This document shows, one piece after another, positions 6,478 through 12,473 of a DNA stretch of 19,761 nucleotides; the first letter of the stretch is position 1, and each line of letters starts with the position of its first letter. The translations under genes were made by a program, and so were the position numbers. Source of the stretch: Treponema sp. UBA7590 (GTDB lineage: Bacteria > Spirochaetota > Spirochaetia > Treponematales > Treponemataceae); assembly GCA_002478955.1 (NCBI GenBank), contig DLKK01000070.1, positions 20,054-39,814 of the forward strand, read 5' to 3'. The notes below the pieces were generated by a model. That model had not been told where the DNA came from. It was given only the letters and a program-made list of their open reading frames with translations, and did no database searches.

Positions 6478-7977
6478 ATGAAGTTAACAATGCATAATTT
6501 AAAACGTAAGTTCAATTTGTTTTTTTCGTTTTTGGCAATCTCGATTTTTTCTTCGCAGTGTTTTGCCCAGTCATCAACAAATTCCAGCAGCTCAAAAAAA
6601 TTTGCTTATCTGAATAAATTTGATTCAATGTTTCAGTTTGTCTTGCAAAATTATGTTGACGAAGTTGACCCTAAAGTTCTTTACGAGGGCGCGATGAAAG
6701 GAATGATGGATTCTCTTGGTGATCCGTACACTTCTTATCTTGATGAGGAAACAATTCGCGATCTTTCTGACACAACAAACGGTTCTTTTGGAGGCGTTGG
6801 ACTTTCGATTTCAAAACCGATTGAATCAAAGCCGAACAAACCTGCATATGTTGAAGTCGCTTCCCCGATTGAGGATACTCCTGGCGCAAAGGCGGGAATT
6901 CTTGCCGGCGACTATATTATTGAGATTGATGGCGAGCCGACAGAATCTATGACAATGGATGAAGTTCTTGGCCATTTGCGTGGAAAAATCGGTGAATCAG
7001 TTAAAGTTACAGTGCTTCGCGGTAAAAATTTAAAGTTTTCGGTGGAGCTGGTGCGCGCGCTGATAGAAATTCCTACAGTAAAATATGGAATGATTGGAAG
7101 CACCGGATATATGCGCCTTATTCAGTTTACTCCTGATATTCCGGAACGTGTTCAGGATGCGATTGATTCATTCAAAAAAGACAAGAATTTCAAGAATCTT
7201 ATTATTGATTTGCGCGATAATCCTGGCGGACTTATAACAAGCGCGGTTTCTGTCGCGGATAAATTCATTGACGAAGGTCCGATTGTAACAACAAAAAGCC
7301 GGCTTGATTTTGAAAATTCAGTTTATAAGGCAAGTAAAAATAAGACTGAACTGCGCGATGTTCCGATTGTCGTTCTTATAAATCAAGGTTCTGCCAGCGC
7401 GTCTGAAATTGTTGCCGGCGCGTTGAAGGATAATCATCTTGCATATCTTGTTGGCGCAAAAAGTTACGGAAAAGGTTCTGTTCAGCAGGTTATTCCTCTT
7501 GGCGCAAATGAAGAGGTAAAAATGACGGTTGCGCGCTATTATACACCGAGCGACACAAACATTGACAAAGTTGGAATTCAGCCTGATAAAGAAGTTTTGT
7601 ACCCGAAACTTACAGAAGATGATGAAAAAAATTATTCAGCTTTGCTTGATGCGAATGTGGTTGTTAATTATGTAGAAGAACATCCAGAAATGACTGAAGC
7701 AGAAATTGCAGCTTATGCGGAAGAACTTCAGAAAGAATATAATCTTGACGCCCGGCTTTTGCGACGAATTATCAGGATTCAAGTAAATAGAACAAAACCG
7801 ACTGCGCTTTACGATCTTGATTACGACATCCAGCTTAATGCTGCGCTTGATTTATTGAACACAACAGAAGATTTTGAAAAACTGCTTCAGTCAACAAAAA
7901 CGCTGAAGGAACTTCAGGTTGAAGCCGAGGCAAAAAAAGCGGCGGAAGAATCTGAAAATTCAACAAAGGCTGAATAA
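6478..7977 (+). CDS. S41 family carboxyl-terminal processing peptidase (CtpA/Prc type)
   Basis: 499 residues. It is a serine protease of the periplasmic space or envelope that trims or degrades proteins from their C-termini. An N-terminal signal peptide ends near residue 30 (SSQCFA); the Cys lacks a normal lipobox. A PDZ domain spans about 103-185 (FGGVGLSI, PGAKAGILAGDYIIEIDG, LRGKIGESVKVTVLR). The protease core contains LIIDLRDNPGGL (241-252), then QGSASASEI with the likely nucleophile S307 and SYGKGSVQQ with the general base K332; the 25-residue spacing matches CtpB-type enzymes. The C-terminal 100 residues are charged and helical. Its stop codon is directly followed by the rsmE ATG. Which CtpA/CtpB/Prc subgroup it belongs to cannot be settled by eye. 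Confidence 0.93.
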   Translation: MKLTMHNLKRKFNLFFSFLAISIFSSQCFAQSSTNSSSSKKFAYLNKFDSMFQFVLQNYVDEVDPKVLYEGAMKGMMDSLGDPYTSYLDEETIRDLSDTTNGSFGGVGLSISKPIESKPNKPAYVEVASPIEDTPGAKAGILAGDYIIEIDGEPTESMTMDEVLGHLRGKIGESVKVTVLRGKNLKFSVELVRALIEIPTVKYGMIGSTGYMRLIQFTPDIPERVQDAIDSFKKDKNFKNLIIDLRDNPGGLITSAVSVADKFIDEGPIVTTKSRLDFENSVYKASKNKTELRDVPIVVLINQGSASASEIVAGALKDNHLAYLVGAKSYGKGSVQQVIPLGANEEVKMTVARYYTPSDTNIDKVGIQPDKEVLYPKLTEDDEKNYSALLDANVVVNYVEEHPEMTEAEIAAYAEELQKEYNLDARLLRRIIRIQVNRTKPTALYDLDYDIQLNAALDLLNTTEDFEKLLQSTKTLKELQVEAEAKKAAEESENSTKAE

Positions 7978-8811
7978 ATGCGCCAGTTTATTTCCAGGGA
8001 ATTTCCAGACAAAAAAGGATTGCTCCGTATCTGCGGAAAAGATTTTCGTTATCTTCGGCAAGTTCTTAGGCTAAAGAACGGGGATATGCTTTCTGTTCGT
8101 TTTTCGGATGGAACTTTGCAGAATACAACGGTTTGCAACATAGATGAAAATTCCAGGGAAATTGTGCTTCAAATCTGCGGAAAATCAGAAAATCCTGAAA
8201 ATCTGGATGTTACGCGCGGCACAAAAGCGGAAGAAATTCAGAATTCTTGCCCGGAAACTGAATATTTTCTTTTTCAGTATATTGCAAAACCCGTAAAAAT
8301 GGAGCAAATAATCAGGCAGGCAACGGAATGTGGCATAAAATATATAATTCCAGTTTGCGGAGAATTTTCCCAAAAGCAGAATATTCTTTCAATGCAACAT
8401 TCAAAAAAAGAGCGGATTGAACGGATTGTGCGCGAGGCTCGCCAGCAGAGCGGTTCTCCTGTGGAAACTGAGATTTTGGAGCCGCTTTCAACTGAGGGCG
8501 CAATTTCTTTATGGAAGGAAAAAAAATCTTATCTTTCTTCGGATGAAAAATCAGTTGCGGTTGTGCTTTGGGAACGGAACGAAAAAACTGTTTCTCTAAA
8601 AAAAATCTTTCAACCTGAAACTGAAAATAAAGATGAAAAAATCAGAAAAGTTGCGATTGTTGTCGGATGCGAAGGTGGAATAAGTCCTGGTGAAATTGAG
8701 CTGCTTTTGTCTTCCGGATTTTACGCGATTCATTTTCCGGGAAATATTTTACGGTGCGAAACGGCTGCTTTGTATGGAATTGCCGCAGTTCAGTCTGCAC
8801 TAAACCAATAA
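7978..8811 (+). CDS. rsmE: 16S rRNA (uracil(1498)-N(3))-methyltransferase RsmE
   Basis: 277 residues. The enzyme methylates N3 of U1498 in the 16S rRNA decoding region using S-adenosylmethionine. The N-terminal PUA-like domain is seen as MRQFISREFPDKKG and LRQVLRLKNGDMLSV. The C-terminal SPOUT knot has EQIIRQATECGIKYIIPV, GCEGGISPGEIELLLSSGF and the closing ILRCETAALYGIAAVQSAL. It is longer than usual (about 240-250) because of an insertion near residues 70-95 after the N-terminal domain and extra charged residues near 180-215. The ATG abuts the peptidase stop codon, so the two are probably translated from one mRNA. Confidence 0.94.
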   Translation: MRQFISREFPDKKGLLRICGKDFRYLRQVLRLKNGDMLSVRFSDGTLQNTTVCNIDENSREIVLQICGKSENPENLDVTRGTKAEEIQNSCPETEYFLFQYIAKPVKMEQIIRQATECGIKYIIPVCGEFSQKQNILSMQHSKKERIERIVREARQQSGSPVETEILEPLSTEGAISLWKEKKSYLSSDEKSVAVVLWERNEKTVSLKKIFQPETENKDEKIRKVAIVVGCEGGISPGEIELLLSSGFYAIHFPGNILRCETAALYGIAAVQSALNQ

Positions 8812-8823
8812 AACGTGTATAAT
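8795..8823 (+). promoter_or_regulatory. Possible promoter before the WecG/TagA-like gene
   Basis: A perfect TATAAT (8818-8823) lies 18 bases before the ATG at 8842. CTGCAC, a poor -35, lies 17 bases upstream of it, inside the end of rsmE. The gene could therefore be transcribed alone as well as by read-through. Confidence 0.4.
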
Positions 8824-8841
8824 TAAAAGTCAGAGGAAAAT

Positions 8842-9579
8842 ATGGGAATCCAAAGAATCAAGATTTTAGATGTGCCAGTTGATATTCTTCGCCCGGAAGA
8901 TTTAGAAATTGAAATCTTAGAGCTTTTGGCAAAACCTGGAACAAAGCAGATTGTATTTCTTTCAATTTGGGATTTGCTAAAAGCCCGTCATCGTGGTGAA
9001 TTCCAGGAATGCATTAATAACGCTGACTTAATAATTCCAATTTCAAAAAGCATTGTACGTGGCGCAAGTTTCTTGAAAAAAGAAATTCCGGTAAGATACA
9101 ATCCTTTTACGGCGGTAATAAATATTCTTTCTGTGCTGGATTCTCATTTTAAAAGCCTTTACCTTTTGGGCTCCCGGGGGCAGACGTTACATTCGGCGGA
9201 AAGAAATCTTAGGGCAACTTATCCGAATTTGCGTATTGTCGGCCGTTATGTTGGCTATTATCCAAAAAATATGGAAAATGACATTGTTCAGTCAATTTAT
9301 AAATCTTCACCTTCGCTTGTGCTTGTAAGTGAAGGAATAAAAGACAAAAATTGTTGGTCTTACAAACGCAGAAACCAGTTTTCTTCCAGCATTTTTATTT
9401 ATTACCGCGATGCTTTTGGAATTTTTTCAAAGCGAATAAAAAGGGTTGACGAAAAGACTTTTGAGCGTGGCCACGAAATTTTCCATGAAATCATAAGAAA
9501 TCCGTTCAAGATTTTCCTTGTGCTTCCATTCATAAAATATTTGCTTACGCTGTTGTTCTATAAAATTTTTAAAAAGTAG
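8842..9579 (+). CDS. WecG/TagA/CpsF-family protein with degenerate active site
   Basis: 245 residues, preceded by a strong AGAGGA site. The framework fits the WecG/TagA/CpsF glycosyltransferases, which add N-acetylmannosamine(uronic acid) or similar sugars to lipid-linked carriers at the membrane. It has ADLIIP (61-66), R85, SLYLLGSRGQ (105-113), the TYPNLRIVGRYVGYY block (126-140), and a C-terminal RNPFKIFLVLPFIKYL segment like the family's membrane-binding tail. The motifs expected for catalysis are changed. The usual PDG stretch reads PIS (66-68), so the catalytic Asp is missing. The TPN-type stretch reads LSIWD, and the G-x-P-K-Q-E-x-W motif reads EGIKDKNCW (164-172). It may be catalytically dead or altered. 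No other cell-wall glycan gene is adjacent. Family call is good; activity is doubtful. Confidence 0.78.
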   Translation: MGIQRIKILDVPVDILRPEDLEIEILELLAKPGTKQIVFLSIWDLLKARHRGEFQECINNADLIIPISKSIVRGASFLKKEIPVRYNPFTAVINILSVLDSHFKSLYLLGSRGQTLHSAERNLRATYPNLRIVGRYVGYYPKNMENDIVQSIYKSSPSLVLVSEGIKDKNCWSYKRRNQFSSSIFIYYRDAFGIFSKRIKRVDEKTFERGHEIFHEIIRNPFKIFLVLPFIKYLLTLLFYKIFKK

Positions 9580-9627
9580 GTGGGGCTTTCTTAATCTGGG
9601 AAAAAAGATTGCCTAGGGAGGGGCAAG

Positions 9628-10794
9628 TTGATTTCAATCAGTTTGTCGCAAGTTTATTTAATTTCAAAACGGACGGAGATTATTGTTTTTTTTGAAAAAT
9701 TATTGCATGAAAAATGTCCTGTAAAGATTTATTCAAGTGTAAATTTTTTCATAGAATGTGTCCGGCAAGAATCGCAGCGCCTGAATTCTGTGGTAATTGT
9801 TGACTGTTTGTCGATTGCCTCGCCGGATGAAATCGATTTTTTTATTGCCGAAAAATATTTTTCATTACAAAAAGTTTTTTTTATTAAATCAAGCCATTCC
9901 AATTTTAAAATCTTGTGCGGATTTGAAAATTTAAATCTGAATATAATGCCATTTCCTTGTGATTACGCTGTTGCTTTGAGTCTGCTGAAAAGGTTTCTTT
10001 TTGATTTTGCTGGTGGAACTTTTCAAGAATCCTGTGAAAATCTGCCTTCAACTTTAGGGCGTTTTGCAGGAACCTCGTTTTCTACAAAATCTTTGCGGGA
10101 TAATTTTTATACTTTTGGAAAAACTGATTTGCCCTTGATTATTGAGGGCGAATCTGGAACTGGAAAAACTTTGGCGGCGGAACTGATTCATTCAATTTCA
10201 TCGCGGAAAGGCAAACGTTTTAGGCGAATAAATATGCCTTGCATTCAGCCGGAAATTGCCGAGGCTGAGCTGTTCGGTTCTGTTTCCGGGGCTTTTACCG
10301 GCGCAAAAGATAAAAAAGGAATTCTTCAGGAATTGGATGGCGGAACTGTGCTTTTTGATGAAGTTTCTGAAATTCCGCTTCCGGTTCAGGCAAAACTTTT
10401 GAAATTTCTTGATTCTGGATGTTTTTGCAGAGTCGGTTCAACAAAAGAGTCTTACTCAGATGTGCGGATTATCAGCGCAACAAATGTGAATCTTGAGGAA
10501 CGCGTGAAATGCGGCCTTTTTCGCCGAGATTTTTATGAGCGCCTAAAAGGAAAAGTCATTTCGATTCCGTCGCTTAATTCAAGGAAAGAAGATATTGACG
10601 CGCTTGTTGCAAATTTTCTGCTGGAAAACGGATTTGACACAATTGTTTTTTCAAAAGAGGCGATTGATGTTCTGAAAGAAAAACATTGGCCAGGAAATGT
10701 CCGCGAACTGGAATATTGCCTGGCTTTAACGTGTTCAGTCCGCGGAGAAGGCAAAAAAATCATCAGGCCGGAAGATTTAATTTTTGCCAGCTAA
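9628..10794 (+). CDS. Sigma-54-dependent activator AAA+ protein with receiver-like N-terminus and no DNA-binding domain
   Basis: 388 residues from a TTG start with GGGAGG immediately upstream. Residues about 5-125 look like a decayed response-regulator receiver: VVIVD places D59 at the phosphoacceptor position, but the acidic pair near the N-terminus and the strand-5 lysine (here MPFP) are absent. The AAA+ domain (about 145-370) is intact: Walker A GESGTGKT (174-181), GAFTGA sigma-54 loop (221-226), Walker B GTVLFDE (239-245), FRRDFYERL arginine fingers and WPGNVRELE sensor II (354-362). The protein stops at PEDLIFAS, so the usual Fis-type helix-turn-helix is missing. Such activators (Helicobacter FlgR, Chlamydia CtcC) can work without enhancer binding. 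The end overlaps the TrmJ-type gene by 18 bases, tail to tail. Its targets are unknown. Confidence 0.9.
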   Translation: MISISLSQVYLISKRTEIIVFFEKLLHEKCPVKIYSSVNFFIECVRQESQRLNSVVIVDCLSIASPDEIDFFIAEKYFSLQKVFFIKSSHSNFKILCGFENLNLNIMPFPCDYAVALSLLKRFLFDFAGGTFQESCENLPSTLGRFAGTSFSTKSLRDNFYTFGKTDLPLIIEGESGTGKTLAAELIHSISSRKGKRFRRINMPCIQPEIAEAELFGSVSGAFTGAKDKKGILQELDGGTVLFDEVSEIPLPVQAKLLKFLDSGCFCRVGSTKESYSDVRIISATNVNLEERVKCGLFRRDFYERLKGKVISIPSLNSRKEDIDALVANFLLENGFDTIVFSKEAIDVLKEKHWPGNVRELEYCLALTCSVRGEGKKIIRPEDLIFAS

Positions 10795-11508
10795 ACCTGC
10801 GGCTTTGTTGAAGATTTTTTCAATGTATTTGGCTTCGCTTTCAGACAATGCGGCTCTTGAAAGAATGCTTCTCCAGAAGGCTTCCATGTCTTGCCTGCCG
10901 GTTATCTTGAAAAATCCGATTTTTTGCAAATCATCCGCAATTATTGAGATGGTTTTGTCCAGCCTTTCCAGCGAAAGCGGCGTATAACCGGTTAGGCCTG
11001 CGTTCTTTACCCTAAAAAGATGGTAGGCAATAATCTGGACTGCGTGGGAAAGATTCAGCGAGCCAAATTCGTCACTTGAAGGAATTGTTACTCCCAGAGT
11101 ACATTCTTTCAGTTGCGGATCAGTAAGTCCGGTGCGTTCATTTCCAAAGATAACGGCAATGTTCGCACCTTCATTTTCTTCATTCCCAGTGTGGATTTTT
11201 ACAATATCAGCAAATTCTTCAGGCAAAAGCAGTTTTCCTTTACGGTTTTGTCCGCGCCTTCTTGTTGTGCCTGCGGCGATTGAACAGTCTTTTGTGGCTT
11301 CTGTGATAGAATCAAAAAATTCCGCGTTGTCATAAATGTATGCCGCATGAATTGCCAGGATGTGGACTTTTTCAGTGTCATAATTTTCCCTTTTTCCAAC
11401 AATTCTAAGGTGCTTTATGTCATTATTTGCCATTGCGCGGCATGCGGAACCAATATTTCTGCATTCATCAGGATGATCCAGAACTATATAAACTTTATCT
11501 AAATTCAT
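10777..11508 (-). CDS. TrmJ-type RNA 2'-O-methyltransferase (SPOUT/TrmH family)
   Basis: 243 residues, typical for TrmJ, which methylates the 2'-O of residue 32 in the tRNA anticodon loop. The SPOUT knot motifs are present in order: IVLDHPDECRNIGSACRAM (8-26), VIFGNERTGLTDPQL (about 133-147), and IPSSDEFGSLNLSHAVQIIA, the S-adenosylmethionine-binding loop. The C-terminal tail is helical and charged, as in bacterial TrmJ. No Shine-Dalgarno site is visible before the ATG at 11508; a TATACT lies 7 bases upstream. It overlaps the sigma-54 activator gene at its 3' end. Another TrmH-family specificity is possible, so I leave out the symbol. Confidence 0.85.
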   Translation of the reverse strand: MNLDKVYIVLDHPDECRNIGSACRAMANNDIKHLRIVGKRENYDTEKVHILAIHAAYIYDNAEFFDSITEATKDCSIAAGTTRRRGQNRKGKLLLPEEFADIVKIHTGNEENEGANIAVIFGNERTGLTDPQLKECTLGVTIPSSDEFGSLNLSHAVQIIAYHLFRVKNAGLTGYTPLSLERLDKTISIIADDLQKIGFFKITGRQDMEAFWRSILSRAALSESEAKYIEKIFNKAAGLAGKN

Positions 11509-11515
11509 GTTTTTC

Positions 11516-11544
11516 AGTATATTGATTGGAGCAAGTTAATTCTA
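11516..11544 (-). promoter_or_regulatory. Possible leaderless promoter of the TrmJ-type gene
   Basis: On the minus strand TATACT (11521-11516) lies seven bases before the ATG at 11508. The -35 position (TAGAAT, 11544-11539) matches poorly and there is no TGN extension, so support is weaker than for the 6391-6477 pair. The intervening GAAAAAC offers no Shine-Dalgarno site. Confidence 0.4.
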
Positions 11545-11553
11545 TATTCTAAT

Positions 11554-11582
11554 TTGACCTAACATATAAATTGATGTAAACT
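11554..11582 (+). promoter_or_regulatory. Sigma-70-type promoter of the STAS gene
   Basis: TTGACC (11554-11559) and TAAACT (11577-11582) are separated by 17 bases. The predicted start near 11589 falls inside the first in-frame ATG (11587), which supports the downstream ATG at 11623 as the real start. Confidence 0.6.
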
Positions 11583-11622
11583 AAAAATGCAAAGTGAATT
11601 CAGCAAACGGAGTCTGCAAGGT

Positions 11623-12177
11623 ATGAGTGATAACAATAACAGCATAGTTCCAGGGTTTGATAACGAAAAAGATGACAGCTTGAAGATTTCTTTGGAAAAA
11701 ATCGATTCTGTTCCAAACGGTCTTCGTATTTATTTGAATGGATATATCGACACATATAATTCCAGTTTTTTCCAGAAGAAGATAACAAAAGTTGTTGAGG
11801 CTGGTTTTATCAATTTAATTTTTAACTGCTCGGCACTGAATTATGTTTCTTCTACGGGAATCGGTTCGTTCACTTCTTTCCTGAAAATGCTGAAACCTAA
11901 AGGTGGCGATATTGTTCTTCTTGAAATTCAACCAAAAGTTTATGAGGTTTTCCAGCTTTTGGGATTTGCGCAGTTTTTCAACATTAAAGACACAACTGAA
12001 GATGCTATAGATTATTTCCATCAGGGTACACAACCTGCTGAAAGCGTTTTTCCAAAAGTTTTTGCTTGTCCTATGTGCAACAAGCATTTGCGTGCGACCA
12101 GAGCCGGCCGTTTCCGATGTTCAGAATGCAAGTCGATTCTTGCAATCAATGAACAGGGTGCTGTTTCTTTAGGTTAG
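11623..12177 (+). CDS. STAS-domain protein (anti-sigma factor antagonist type) with C-terminal zinc ribbon
   Basis: 184 residues from ATG 11623, chosen because GGAG (11609-11612) lies 10 bases upstream. The promoter would place the transcript start within the alternative ATG at 11587. The STAS fold covers about residues 19-125: LRIYLNGYIDTYNSSFFQKK, LIFNCSALNYVSSTGIGSF, GDIVLLEIQPKVYEVFQLLG. In SpoIIAA/RsbV proteins the regulated serine lies in a DSSG motif. Here the stretch reads SSTG, so S77 is the likely phosphosite and the preceding Asp is replaced by S76. A C-terminal zinc ribbon follows (CPMCNKHL and CSECKSIL, about 147-170). Antagonists normally bind a kinase/anti-sigma factor; none is encoded nearby. 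The added zinc ribbon suggests a further partner. Confidence 0.85.
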   Translation: MSDNNNSIVPGFDNEKDDSLKISLEKIDSVPNGLRIYLNGYIDTYNSSFFQKKITKVVEAGFINLIFNCSALNYVSSTGIGSFTSFLKMLKPKGGDIVLLEIQPKVYEVFQLLGFAQFFNIKDTTEDAIDYFHQGTQPAESVFPKVFACPMCNKHLRATRAGRFRCSECKSILAINEQGAVSLG

Positions 12178-12198
12178 AAATTTGTTTTCAACGGGACA

Positions 12199-12246
12199 AA
12201 CACACATTGTGCACAAGTTATCCACCGCAATGTGTGTTATTTTTTT
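12199..12246 (+). terminator. Rho-independent terminator after the STAS gene
   Basis: An 11-base perfect stem, AACACACATTG (12199-12209) with CAATGTGTGTT (12228-12238), encloses an 18-base loop. It is followed by A and seven T. The loop is long and contains the DnaA-box-like TTATCCACC plus most of the palindrome TGTGCACA, so the structure may have a second role. Confidence 0.7.
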
Positions 12247-12309
12247 GTTATTTTCTATTTCTTGATATTATATAAAAATAAAAAAAAATCAGAAAGTTTA
12301 AGATTAATT

Positions 12310-12318
12310 TGTTATAAT
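12310..12318 (+). promoter_or_regulatory. Extended -10 element in the oriC-like gap
   Basis: TGT followed by TATAAT (12313-12318) is a perfect extended -10 with no good -35 upstream. It would give the ECF gene a second transcript with a leader of about 150 bases, or it may simply be part of the AT-rich segment. Confidence 0.35.
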
Positions 12319-12437
12319 ATAAGAGATTAGGAGATTTTGTAAAAAACGGTTTGTTAAAAAAAATATAAATTTCAATGAAAAATCTATTGACAAAAAGTTA
12401 TCCACATTTTTTCCACAAAATAGAAACAAATCGATGC

Positions 12438-12467
12438 TTGCAAATGTGCATAAAGGTTCAGTAGAAT
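12438..12467 (+). promoter_or_regulatory. Sigma-70-type promoter giving a leaderless ECF transporter mRNA
   Basis: TTGCAA (12438-12443) and TAGAAT (12462-12467) are separated by 18 bases. Six bases separate the -10 from the ATG at 12474, so transcription should start at or near the A of the start codon. The upstream bases hold no Shine-Dalgarno sequence. The spacer contains the minus-strand DnaA-box-like TTATGCACA, so DnaA binding could block this promoter. Confidence 0.55.
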
Positions 12468-12473
12468 AACGAC

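Larger units (their letters stand above)
12178..12473 (+). other. AT-rich intergenic region with DnaA-box-like 9-mers (oriC-like candidate)
   Basis: The 296-base gap carries a perfect TTATCCACA (12398-12406). A near-adjacent TTTTCCACA (12409-12417) and a minus-strand TTATGCACA (12445-12453) both fit TTWTNCACA. TTATCCACC (12218-12226) and TTGTGCACA (12207-12215) are one-mismatch sites. Between the two groups lies about 150 bases of very AT-rich sequence (12239-12390) that could serve as an unwinding element. No dnaA, dnaN or gyrase gene is in the window, and gene directions around it do not cleanly diverge. It could be oriC, a DnaA-titration site or a DnaA-regulated promoter region. Confidence 0.45.

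Noticed and set aside
7978..10794. rsmE, TagA-like protein and sigma-54 activator as a dedicated functional system.
   Set aside because: Genes are merely adjacent with separate ribosome sites and a possible internal promoter; nothing links their roles.
12387..12392. Perfect -35 hexamer TTGACA.
   Set aside because: No -10-like hexamer at 16-18 bases downstream; that region is the DnaA-box-like pair.
12375..12464. A 29-codon open frame starting at an ATG in the oriC-like gap.
   Set aside because: No Shine-Dalgarno site or leaderless-spaced -10, low-complexity content, and it runs through the DnaA-box-like sites and the ECF promoter.
12325..12473. Riboswitch in a possible long leader of the ECF gene.
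   Set aside because: The stretch is almost pure AT with no stable multi-stem structure or conserved riboswitch core that I can see.
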